Shown here: positions 1 to 4,442 of the stretch, piece by piece
Position numbering within the stretch: the stretch's first letter is position 1
Layout of the letters: every line of letters starts with the position of its first letter
NCBI GenBank assembly: GCA_964437515.1
Contig: CAYTHB010000101.1
Coordinates: 1 to 7,339 of the forward strand
Length of the DNA stretch: 7,339 nucleotides
DNA from: Sterolibacterium sp964437515
Lineage (GTDB): Bacteria; Pseudomonadota; Gammaproteobacteria; Burkholderiales; Rhodocyclaceae
Direction: 5' to 3'
Notes under the pieces: generated by a model
The model's database searches: none
What the model was told of the DNA's origin: nothing
What the model saw: the letters and a program-made list of their open reading frames with translations, nothing else
Translations under genes and position numbers: made by a program

Positions 1-62
1 CAAAAAATCAATAGGTTATCATTGGTTTTGAGCAAGAAGACCACGGATTCAGGTGATAATTA

Positions 63-75
63 AAGACCTGACCCC
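63..75 (-). repeat. GGGGTCAGGTCTT repeat fragment
   Basis: On the minus strand this reads GGGGTCAGGTCTT, identical to 3731-3743 on the plus strand. From memory, this type of sequence occurs near RAYT/IS200-like transposase genes; no transposase is present here. A possible weaker fragment, AGACCACGG at 38-46, matches the core of the GGGGACAGACCACGG repeat. Confidence 0.55.
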
Positions 76-113
76 AGGTTTCCAGGCTTCCTTTTATGAA
101 TGACAGAATAATC

Positions 114-140
114 GGGGACAGACCACGGTTTTCCCCAATT
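114..140 (+). repeat. GGGGACAGACCACGG repeat end (fragment)
   Basis: Contains GGGGACAGACCACGG followed by TTTTCCCCAATT. It matches the left end of the MITE-like element at 1771 and 2586, with one extra T, but the similarity stops after AATT. It therefore represents only an element end or a decayed copy. It lies downstream of the 3' end of the ParE-like gene. The unit can fold back on itself through GGGGA/TCCCC. Confidence 0.7.
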
Positions 141-164
141 AAGATGATCGATCTTTGCGTCATG

Positions 165-182
165 GGGGTCAGACTCGATTGA
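165..182 (+). repeat. GGGGTCAGACTCGATTGA repeat
   Basis: An 18-bp motif repeated with three mismatches at 891-908, so the two copies bracket the RHH/ParE module in the same orientation. It resembles the RAYT-type flanking sequences seen elsewhere in the window. Confidence 0.55.
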
Positions 183-200
183 TCTATGATCTTGCTCCCG

Positions 201-491
201 TCAATAGCCAGCCTCTTTCTGATGCCGCACCGCGAGGATCGTGACGGCATCCGAGTCAATGCGGTAGCGAGCCACGTAGCCGCTATCGCCGAAGTCGATG
301 ATCCACTCGCGGAACTCGTCGGGCATGTCCTCAATGGGTCGGCCGACGCCGGGCTGCTGTCCCAGCACATTGACGCCTTGGCGAATAGCCTTCATCGCCC
401 GCTTGGCGGTGTCGAGGTTCTTGGGCACGAGGAAACGATAGAGGCGCTGCACATCGAGCAGCGCCGGTTGCGACCAGATCAAACGTGACAT
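201..491 (-). CDS. ParE/RelE-family toxin of a type II TA module
   Basis: A 96-residue protein starting MSRLIWSQPALLDVQRLYRF. Its pattern is that of the ParE/RelE toxin fold: an N-terminal strand (LIWSQPAL), two helices (about residues 11-45, with AKRAMKAIRQGVNVL), a GVGRPIEDMPDEFREW segment, and C-terminal strands ending VTILAVRHQKEAGY. The R-H-x-x-E-A-G-Y ending is typical of ParE-like proteins. Family members act on DNA gyrase (ParE) or on ribosome-bound mRNA (RelE); which applies here cannot be read from the sequence. The ATG at 491 was chosen over an upstream in-frame ATG (536) because the extra residues do not fit the family and the shorter start overlaps the upstream antitoxin stop by 13 nt. 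No Shine-Dalgarno is evident, so translational coupling to the antitoxin is inferred. The length is normal and nothing appears broken. Confidence 0.9.
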   Translation of the reverse strand: MSRLIWSQPALLDVQRLYRFLVPKNLDTAKRAMKAIRQGVNVLGQQPGVGRPIEDMPDEFREWIIDFGDSGYVARYRIDSDAVTILAVRHQKEAGY

Positions 492-769
492 GCCGGAGGT
501 TCGATATCGTTGCCCTGTTCGAGCTGGGCAAGCCAAGCATCGGCCTCATCGACGGTCACATGCAGTCCGGTGGTGCGGTACTCTTCCCAAGCCTTGAGAG
601 TGCTCTGGCGGAAGGCCTCGCGCTTTTCCTCGCGATCAACGTACTGGGTGATCGCTTCGCGCATCAGCCAATGCGCCGTGCGATGACGTGCGTCAGCCAA
701 GCGCTTCAGGCGAGCCTTGGTGTCCTCGTCAATCTTGATCGCCACAGGGCGAACGGCAGCAGCAGCCAT
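479..769 (-). CDS. Ribbon-helix-helix (CopG-type) antitoxin
   Basis: A 96-residue protein starting MAAAAVRPVAIKIDEDTKAR. The N-terminal half shows a ribbon-helix-helix DNA-binding domain: a strand (PVAIKID) followed by two helices (EDTKARLKRLADAR and TAHWLMREAITQYVDREE). The C-terminal half (AFRQSTLKAWEEYRTTGLHVTVDEADAWLAQLEQG) is acidic and amphipathic, as expected for the toxin-neutralising tail. The ATG at 769 is preceded by GGAGG at 5-nt spacing, which decides this start over the ATG at 781, whose own codons form that Shine-Dalgarno. It is the first gene of a two-gene operon with the ParE-like toxin (201-491), with the reading frames overlapping by 13 nt. By family precedent the protein should neutralise the toxin and repress its own promoter, probably through the palindrome 18 nt upstream of the start. 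Confidence 0.9.
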   Translation of the reverse strand: MAAAAVRPVAIKIDEDTKARLKRLADARHRTAHWLMREAITQYVDREEKREAFRQSTLKAWEEYRTTGLHVTVDEADAWLAQLEQGNDIEPPACHV

Positions 770-786
770 GGCAGCCTCCATTAAAG

Positions 787-811
787 TATCGTAAGGTATT
801 ACCTTACCATA
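787..811 (-). promoter_or_regulatory. Palindromic operator upstream of the RHH/ParE module
   Basis: A perfect inverted repeat GTAAGGT-ATT-ACCTTAC (791-807) extends imperfectly with TATc/cATA on either side to 25 bp. It sits 18 bp upstream of the antitoxin start at 769. Ribbon-helix-helix antitoxins bind such short palindromes to repress their own operons, so this is the probable operator. The promoter hexamers are not clear enough to place. Confidence 0.7.
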
Positions 812-890
812 CTTGCGGCCATTGTGCATTTTGCGGGTTGTTTGGCAAGGAGCGATGAGGCGCATGGCCACTCCCTGCAACCATATTTAT

Positions 891-921
891 GGGGTCGGAC
901 TCAATCGACAGGCTTCGATTG
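891..921 (+). repeat. GGGGTCGGACTCAATCGA repeat with hairpin
   Basis: The motif at 891-908 is the partner of 165-182. Its end forms a perfect inverted repeat, CAATCGA (902-908), loop CAGGCT, TCGATTG (915-921). About 30 bp further on, TGTCCCCTA (949-957) is the reverse complement of TAGGGGACA, the sequence that begins the other repeat family. This suggests a decayed element fills the gap between the first two TA modules. Confidence 0.5.
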
Positions 922-1062
922 TTCCCTTGACACCAGTCGGCTAGTGGGTGTCCCCTACTATTCTATTTTCCCTATTTTCCTTTACTCGATTCCGCTACTT
1001 GCTCGCAGAAAATGAGAAAGTCATCGAAACGGTCGAATTCGGCGTGTGAGGGCGCGGTGACA

Positions 1063-1398
1063 TCACGAATCCAGATGTCGCTGCAATTCCATGCTGTCGT
1101 GCAGGATACGCAGCACCTCGATCACGCCGTCTTGCTCATGGGTGCGAAAGACCAACAGATGCCGCCCCTTGCGACCCTGTCGAGCCACATGGAGGCTGGC
1201 AATATCAGATCCCAAATCTGACCGTGCCCGATAACCCATAACACTCGGGCCGGATGCGAGTGCTTTTAATGCGTTGCGCAGTGTCGTTTCATAAACTCGG
1301 GCTTGGCGCTTGCCAAACTGTTCGGTCGTCCAGCGCAATACGCTGAAGAAATCTCGTTCTGCTCCTTCAGCAAGCCAAACACGCCAAGTTCGTCTCAT
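1063..1398 (-). CDS. parE: ParE toxin (parDE module)
   Basis: A 111-residue ParE-family toxin starting MRRTWRVWLAEGAERDFFSV. Features of the family include the helix pair ERDFFSVLRWTTEQFGKRQARVYETTLRNALKAL, the LASGPSVMGYRAR loop, and the strongly conserved C-terminus HLLVFRTHEQDGVIEVLRILHDSMELQRHL, where R-I-L-H-D-x-M-x-L-x-R-H-L is the ParE signature. Characterised ParE toxins poison DNA gyrase; that activity is inferred here from family membership. The start overlaps the ParD stop by 4 nt (ATGA), giving translational coupling. The protein appears full length with no missing segment. Confidence 0.95.
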   Translation of the reverse strand: MRRTWRVWLAEGAERDFFSVLRWTTEQFGKRQARVYETTLRNALKALASGPSVMGYRARSDLGSDIASLHVARQGRKGRHLLVFRTHEQDGVIEVLRILHDSMELQRHLDS

Positions 1399-1676
1399 GC
1401 AGCATTGATCGCTCTGTCAGCGATTTTCGCCAAATAAGAATCCAGCGAAGCAGCATCTTTGAATTCGGTATATCGCCCGGCCTCGATATCCGCAATGCCC
1501 ACGGCCACAGCCTCGCGCAGAGCGGCGAGCTTGGCGGCCTGCTCAGCCTCTCGCGCCTGAACCAAGCGCAGACCCTCGCGCAGAACCTCGCTGGCATTCT
1601 GGTAGTGACCGCTGGCCACCATCTGTTCAACAAATTTTGCCTGGCTGTCTGTCAGTACGACATTACGTGTGGGCAT
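1395..1676 (-). CDS. parD: ParD antitoxin (parDE module)
   Basis: A 93-residue ParD-family antitoxin starting MPTRNVVLTDSQAKFVEQMV. The N-terminal ribbon-helix-helix (RNVVLTDSQAKFVEQMVASGHYQNASEVLREGLRLV) is near-canonical for ParD, including the S-G-x-Y-x-N-A-S-E-V-L-R-E-G-L-R motif. The C-terminal helix (residues about 45-93) is the toxin-binding part. The ATG at 1676 is preceded by GGAG at 6-nt spacing. An in-frame extension to 1799 would begin inside a repeat element and lacks family similarity, so it was rejected. By family precedent the protein neutralises ParE and represses the operon. Confidence 0.95.
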   Translation of the reverse strand: MPTRNVVLTDSQAKFVEQMVASGHYQNASEVLREGLRLVQAREAEQAAKLAALREAVAVGIADIEAGRYTEFKDAASLDSYLAKIADRAINAA

Positions 1677-1699
1677 AACAATCTCCATGTGCTGACTTA

Positions 1700-1714
1700 T
1701 GGCATATTTTGCCA
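1700..1714 (-). promoter_or_regulatory. Possible parD operator
   Basis: An inverted repeat TGGCA-TATTT-TGCCA lies 23 bp upstream of the parD start. Its position suits an operator for a ribbon-helix-helix repressor, but it is short. A consensus TTGACA on the minus strand (1740-1745) has no good -10 at the proper distance, so no promoter is called. Confidence 0.35.
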
Positions 1715-1770
1715 ATACCGCTTGAGCAACGCAAGCCCCTGTCAATCCAACAAAAATAATAGAAATAATA

Positions 1771-1883
1771 GGGGACAGACCACGGTTTCCCCAATTCATC
1801 TTTCACAAGATACGCCGCATCACCGCCAGAACGATATAGCCGCTGCCGCCCTCCAATGCATACGCCAGCGAGCCGAGAAACCG
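1771..1883 (+). mobile_element. MITE-like element, copy 1 (right end missing)
   Basis: These 113 bp match 2586-2698 with 7 mismatches and no gaps (106/113). The left terminal repeat begins GGGGACAGACCACGG. The right terminal repeat is cut after GAGAAACCG. The element lies between the parD upstream region and the 3' end of hicB, in the same orientation as copy 2. It encodes no transposase, so mobilisation would need a protein in trans. Assignment to a RAYT-type family is from recall of similar sequences and cannot be verified here. Confidence 0.75.
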
Positions 1884-1910
1884 GAAAGCTTCACAGTATT
1901 TTCGTATGTG

Positions 1911-2327
1911 TCAGGCAATCTGCACGTGAACTTGTTTGCCTAGCACGTTAGCTGCCGCCTCAATCTGGTCAAGCTTTGATGCGTGCCGCAAATCGAACAA
2001 GCGATCAACTTGCGGCATATGCCAACCCAAGCGACGGGCAAGTTCCGACTTCTTGATTCCCTGATCGGTCATCGCCTGATATACGCCCAACTTGGCACAT
2101 TCCAGCGCCGATGGCCGCACGGTTTTTTGTCCAGTTGCCGGCTGGCTAGCGATGGGTAGTGGTTTGCGAGCATCAACATAGAAAGACAAGCCGGTTTCCA
2201 GCGCATCGATTGCGTTCAGCAGGGCTTCATCCTCATCAGCACCGAAGGTGATGGCTTCGGGCACGTCGGCAAACGTAACCAGCACGGTGCCGTCATCGGG
2301 GGTCAAGGTCACGGGGTAGTCGAACAT
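1911..2327 (-). CDS. hicB: HicB antitoxin with C-terminal HTH
   Basis: A 138-residue HicB-type antitoxin starting MFDYPVTLTPDDGTVLVTFA. The N-terminal part (1-60) is the partially degraded RNase H-like HicB fold (FDYPVTLTPDDGTVLVTFADVPEAITFGADEDEALLNAIDALETGL). A linker of about 30 residues leads to a helix-turn-helix (about 92-130; IKKSELARRLGWHMPQVDRLFDLRHASKLDQIEAAANVLG), the DNA-binding module of this HicB subgroup. The ATG at 2327 has AAGGAG at 6-nt spacing, a strong ribosome-binding site. It follows hicA after a 16-bp gap. By family precedent it blocks the HicA mRNA interferase and represses the operon. An upstream in-frame extension to 2390 was rejected because it runs into hicA. Confidence 0.93.
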   Translation of the reverse strand: MFDYPVTLTPDDGTVLVTFADVPEAITFGADEDEALLNAIDALETGLSFYVDARKPLPIASQPATGQKTVRPSALECAKLGVYQAMTDQGIKKSELARRLGWHMPQVDRLFDLRHASKLDQIEAAANVLGKQVHVQIA

Positions 2328-2343
2328 TATTTTCTCCTTTACT

Positions 2344-2520
2344 TCACAAGCCAAACTGTCGTTTGATTGCGGCTTCCAGCCCCTTACCAAGTTCGGTGGT
2401 GCCGTGCATAGGGAGGGAAGACTGCTTGCCGTTCAGAAACACCTTCAGGTGTGAGCCTTTACCGGGCTGGAAAGTTGCGCCCTGTTGCTCTAGCCATTTC
2501 TTCATCTGCTTGGAGTTCAT
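2344..2520 (-). CDS. hicA: HicA mRNA interferase toxin
   Basis: A 58-residue protein starting MNSKQMKKWLEQQGATFQPG and ending AAIKRQFGL. It matches the compact HicA fold: an N-terminal helix (KQMKKWLEQQG), then KGSHLKVFLNG with the catalytic histidine (His24 in G-S-H), then QSSLPMHGTTELGKGLEAAIKRQ, where P-M-H-G-T-x-E-L-G-K-G-L is the family signature. HicA cleaves mRNA and tmRNA. The gene is complete and normal in length, but short enough to be missed by length-limited gene callers. It precedes hicB in the operon. No Shine-Dalgarno is seen upstream of the ATG, whereas hicB has a strong one, which should favour antitoxin synthesis. Confidence 0.95.
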   Translation of the reverse strand: MNSKQMKKWLEQQGATFQPGKGSHLKVFLNGKQSSLPMHGTTELGKGLEAAIKRQFGL

Positions 2521-2526
2521 GTGGAA

Positions 2527-2554
2527 AGCCTAACAGAAGTGTTGTGTTTGTCAA
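2527..2554 (-). promoter_or_regulatory. Probable hicAB promoter, nearly leaderless
   Basis: On the minus strand a perfect TTGACA (2549-2554) is followed after 16 bp by TAGGCT (2527-2532), preceded by TG as in an extended -10. Transcription would start about 7 nt downstream, at or next to the hicA ATG (2520), leaving almost no leader. The -35 is excellent but the -10 is only 3/6. Confidence 0.5.
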
Positions 2555-2585
2555 GAAAATGCCATGCAATAAGAATACGGCAATG

Positions 2586-2710
2586 GGGGACAGACCACGG
2601 TTTCCCCAATTCATCCTTCACAAGATACGCCGCATCACCGCCAGCACGATATCGCCGCTGCCGCCCTCCAATACGCACGCCAGCGAGTCGAGAAACCGTG
2701 ATCTATCCCC
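2586..2710 (+). mobile_element. MITE-like element, copy 2 (complete, 125 bp)
   Basis: The element is bounded by 22-bp imperfect terminal inverted repeats (2586-2607 and 2689-2710) that match at 18 of 22 positions: GGGGACAGACCACGG at the left, and GGGGATAGATCACGG on the minus strand at the right. There is no transposase gene. The interior carries a minus-strand open stretch ending VLAVMRRIL-stop (2618) that is also open in copy 1. The right end abuts the RES toxin gene and forms part of its stop codon. No clear target-site duplication is visible. Confidence 0.75.
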
Positions 2711-3174
2711 TATCGTTTTCGAAATAGGCGGGTATCGGTCTGCAAGGGCTGAGGGGCGCCAATCATGATGCGCGCGAAATCTGGATGGCGGGGATTTAGC
2801 AAGTAGTTGCGCTCTGCCGGAACTACTGCGCTGGGGACGTTTAGTACGGCGGTCTGACCCTCTTCCAGCCAGGCTAAACCCTTGGCCTGGAGGGCATCTC
2901 TTGCACCGATGATCCGCCAGTCATCCGGCAGTTGATCGATGTCGATGCGCGTTTGGGGTAGATCGGCGGGCAGTTGTGCTGGAATTAGCACGTAGTGTGC
3001 TCGTAAGGGATCGTCCTGCACCATCAGTTCGAGCAAGGCCAAGGACTGGGATTCGGCGGTATAGACAACCTCCCAACCCTTCGGATTCCAGCGTCCGCCA
3101 TAGAGCCTGGCACCTTCACCATTGAAGGAGGGCTGGGCATAGCGGGCCGTGGTGATGCGCCAGACGGTGCGCAT
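2710..3174 (-). CDS. RES-domain toxin of a Xre/RES TA module
   Basis: A 154-residue RES-family toxin starting MRTVWRITTARYAQPSFNGE. The three conserved polar residues that name the family are visible: Arg28 in GGRWNPKG, Glu49 in SLALLEL, and Ser115 in NVPSAVVPAERNYLLNP. Characterised RES toxins deplete NAD+ by hydrolysis or phosphorolysis, so a cytoplasmic NAD-degrading activity is inferred. The ATG overlaps the last base of the antitoxin stop (TGATG), giving translational coupling. The C-terminus IGAPQPLQTDTRLFRKR is near the usual family end, but the stop codon TAG is formed at the junction with the MITE-like element (2586-2710), so the last residues may differ from the ancestral protein. 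Confidence 0.95.
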   Translation of the reverse strand: MRTVWRITTARYAQPSFNGEGARLYGGRWNPKGWEVVYTAESQSLALLELMVQDDPLRAHYVLIPAQLPADLPQTRIDIDQLPDDWRIIGARDALQAKGLAWLEEGQTAVLNVPSAVVPAERNYLLNPRHPDFARIMIGAPQPLQTDTRLFRKR

Positions 3175-3626
3175 CAGGCAAACACGCCGTGTTCGATTCT
3201 TCCCAGGGTGTCGAGCACGCTGTCGGCACCGATATCGGTATCCAGTAACGAGAGCGGGGTAACGCCACCCAGCACCGCATTGGGGCTTTGCAACCAGTCC
3301 AGTGCGCTGTTGGAGCCCTCGAAGACGGTTTCAGCACGTTCGACCACACGTGCAAAGCGCACGAACTTCGCGGATTCCTCTGGTGAGAGCGCACCCTCGC
3401 GTTTGCGTCGGGCCAGTGTCCGCTCAGGAATGGCCAGTGCATGCGCCAATTCACTTTGGGTGATGCGTGTGATGCGCACCACCGCATCCACCGACGCCGA
3501 GGGCAGGCCTTGGCGCACCAAGGGAATCCAGTCCATGACAACCCGAGGCCGGGTATGGAGCACGGCTTCACCTCCGAGTAGGTTGACTGCTGAAACAAAC
3601 GAGGGGAGCAGGCTGGCAGTCGTCAT
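3174..3626 (-). CDS. Xre/MbcA/ParS-type antitoxin of the RES module
   Basis: A 150-residue antitoxin starting MTTASLLPSFVSAVNLLGGE. A central helix-turn-helix spans about residues 45-76 (VDAVVRITRITQSELAHALAIPERTLARRK). It is followed by a linker helix (LSPEESAKFVRFARVVERAETVF) and the C-terminal DUF2384-type toxin-binding domain (WLQSPNAVLGGVTPLSLLDTDIGADSVLDTLGRIEHGVFA), with the typical W-L-x-x-P-N-x-x-L-G-G-x-x-P-L-x-L-L-x-T and final H-G-V. The C-terminal tail is expected to occupy the RES active site. The ATG at 3626 has AGGAGG at 5-nt spacing. It is the first gene of the operon and is probably autoregulated through the palindrome just upstream. Confidence 0.95.
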   Translation of the reverse strand: MTTASLLPSFVSAVNLLGGEAVLHTRPRVVMDWIPLVRQGLPSASVDAVVRITRITQSELAHALAIPERTLARRKREGALSPEESAKFVRFARVVERAETVFEGSNSALDWLQSPNAVLGGVTPLSLLDTDIGADSVLDTLGRIEHGVFA

Positions 3627-3640
3627 GGCATCCTCCTGTA

Positions 3641-3658
3641 AAAAGCCAATTGGCTTTT
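3641..3658 (-). promoter_or_regulatory. Perfect 18-bp palindrome, probable Xre operator
   Basis: AAAAGCCAATTGGCTTTT is its own reverse complement and lies 14 bp upstream of the Xre antitoxin start, directly before its Shine-Dalgarno. A TTGACT hexamer on the minus strand (3664-3669) could be a -35, which would place the palindrome between -35 and start; the -10 is poor. An operator for the HTH antitoxin is the simplest reading. Confidence 0.7.
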
Positions 3659-3705
3659 AGTTTAGTCAAAAATGGCATAGAAATCCATAACACCAGCAAT
3701 CAACG

Positions 3706-3750
3706 AAACGAAGGTTGGGAAACGAAGGTTGGGGTCAGGTCTTGCATTGC
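3706..3750 (+). repeat. 14-bp tandem repeat joined to a GGGGTCAGGTCTT fragment
   Basis: AAACGAAGGTTGGG occurs twice in tandem (3706-3719 and 3720-3733) and runs into GGGGTCAGGTCTTGCATTGC (3731-3750), whose first 13 bases match 63-75 in inverted orientation. The rest of the 334-bp gap between the Xre gene and the toxin remnant (3627-3960) has no convincing gene: the weak open frames there lack a ribosome-binding site and recognisable domains. Confidence 0.55.
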
Positions 3751-3936
3751 CACATTGCGATCCGTTTCCGAAGAGCGAAATCAATGAGTAAAACAAAAGG
3801 ACAGTTACTTTGTGCAGCGAAGAGCAGCGGCGGCCATAGCCAGCATTCCAATTCATCCTCCCCCTGGCAAAAACCGCGGAGAGTACGCGAGGTTGGTTGC
3901 TCATTGAAAATTTGGTTCGTTCAGCCTCGATGCAAC

Positions 3937-3951
3937 TAATCCAATGGATTA
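3937..3951 (+). promoter_or_regulatory. Palindrome upstream of the toxin remnant
   Basis: TAATCC-AAT-GGATTA is a perfect inverted repeat ending 9 bp before the ATG at 3961. Its size and position match a TA operator, and it probably belonged to the now-degraded module that follows. It may still be read by a related repressor elsewhere in the genome. Confidence 0.5.
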
Positions 3952-3960
3952 CACTGCAGT

Positions 3961-4263
3961 ATGCTCGAAACTCTATACGGCATCGCTGAACTGCCAACCT
4001 ACATCCGACTGGCCGAAAAGCTTCTATCCGTTGAAAAGCGCCAGGATTTGATCAACTATCTGGCAGAACACCCAAAGTCCGGTGATCTCGTGGAAGGCAT
4101 GGGAGCAGAGCAAGCGAGACAAGATCGGGACGAGGGACGAAGCGTTCTGATCGACGACCGTGCGGGGAATCCGTTTCGGGCTACGCCCTACGCGGTGTCC
4201 CCCGCGCAACTTCATCCTCCAGCGCTACGGATTCAAAACAACTTGAAAAAATGGCAACCCTGA
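3961..4263 (+). pseudogene. Degenerate RelE/HigB-like toxin
   Basis: The open frame encodes 100 residues, but only about the first 48-58 look like a RelE/HigB-type toxin. The start MLETLYGIAELPTYIRLAEK continues LLSVEKRQDLINYLAEHPKSGDLVEGMG, matching the family pattern of a strand, a helix with x-x-A-E-K-L-L-S-x-E-x-R-x-x-L-I-x-Y-L-A-E-x-P, then G-D-x-x-x-G-x-G. After residue 58 the expected basic G-R-G-K-R loop and the R-V-I-Y-Y-Y strands are absent. A possible GRGTKR is seen in another frame near 4129, pointing to an indel. The last 40 residues (GNPFRATPYAVSPAQLHPPALRIQ) have no family likeness. No antitoxin gene follows. No Shine-Dalgarno is visible. An alternative is an intact but divergent small protein. 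Confidence 0.6.
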
Positions 4264-4314
4264 GAATGCGTTACACTTATCTATCGCCTCGTCCATGACG
4301 GGCGGCTAAAATCT

Positions 4315-4362
4315 TTGGGTAAAATTCAACGCGCACAGTTGGGTCATTTTTTAAACGCGCAC
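4315..4362 (+). repeat. Imperfect direct repeat upstream of the OmpA-domain gene
   Basis: TTGGGT followed by AACGCGCAC occurs twice (4315-4336 and 4339-4362), about 25 bp apart, 80-130 bp upstream of the OmpA-domain start. It could be a paired regulator site or chance. No promoter can be placed with confidence in 4264-4442. Confidence 0.35.
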
Positions 4363-4442
4363 CGACACACGGCACGCCAGAGCGCTCAGTGAGTTACGCG
4401 CATTTCGTGCAAATTCAGTTGTTTCATACAAGGAGCTTAGCT

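Noticed and set aside
1677..1799. Extended N-terminus of ParD beginning inside the MITE-like element
   Set aside because: The extra residues come from repeat and intergenic DNA. The ATG at 1676 has a Shine-Dalgarno and starts with the typical ParD sequence.
2528..2534. GCCTAAC, resembling one half of an integron attC core
   Set aside because: No partner GTTRRRY or attC-like fold was found nearby, and the sequence is explained by the hicA promoter -10 region. The TA modules are therefore not called integron cassettes.
3208..3660. A 150-codon plus-strand open frame
   Set aside because: It is antisense to the well-supported Xre antitoxin and is Ser/Thr/Arg-rich shadow translation without domains.
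3662..3997. Small open frames on both strands between the Xre gene and the toxin remnant
   Set aside because: No ribosome-binding sites or family patterns, and they cross the repeat fragments, so they are best explained as chance.
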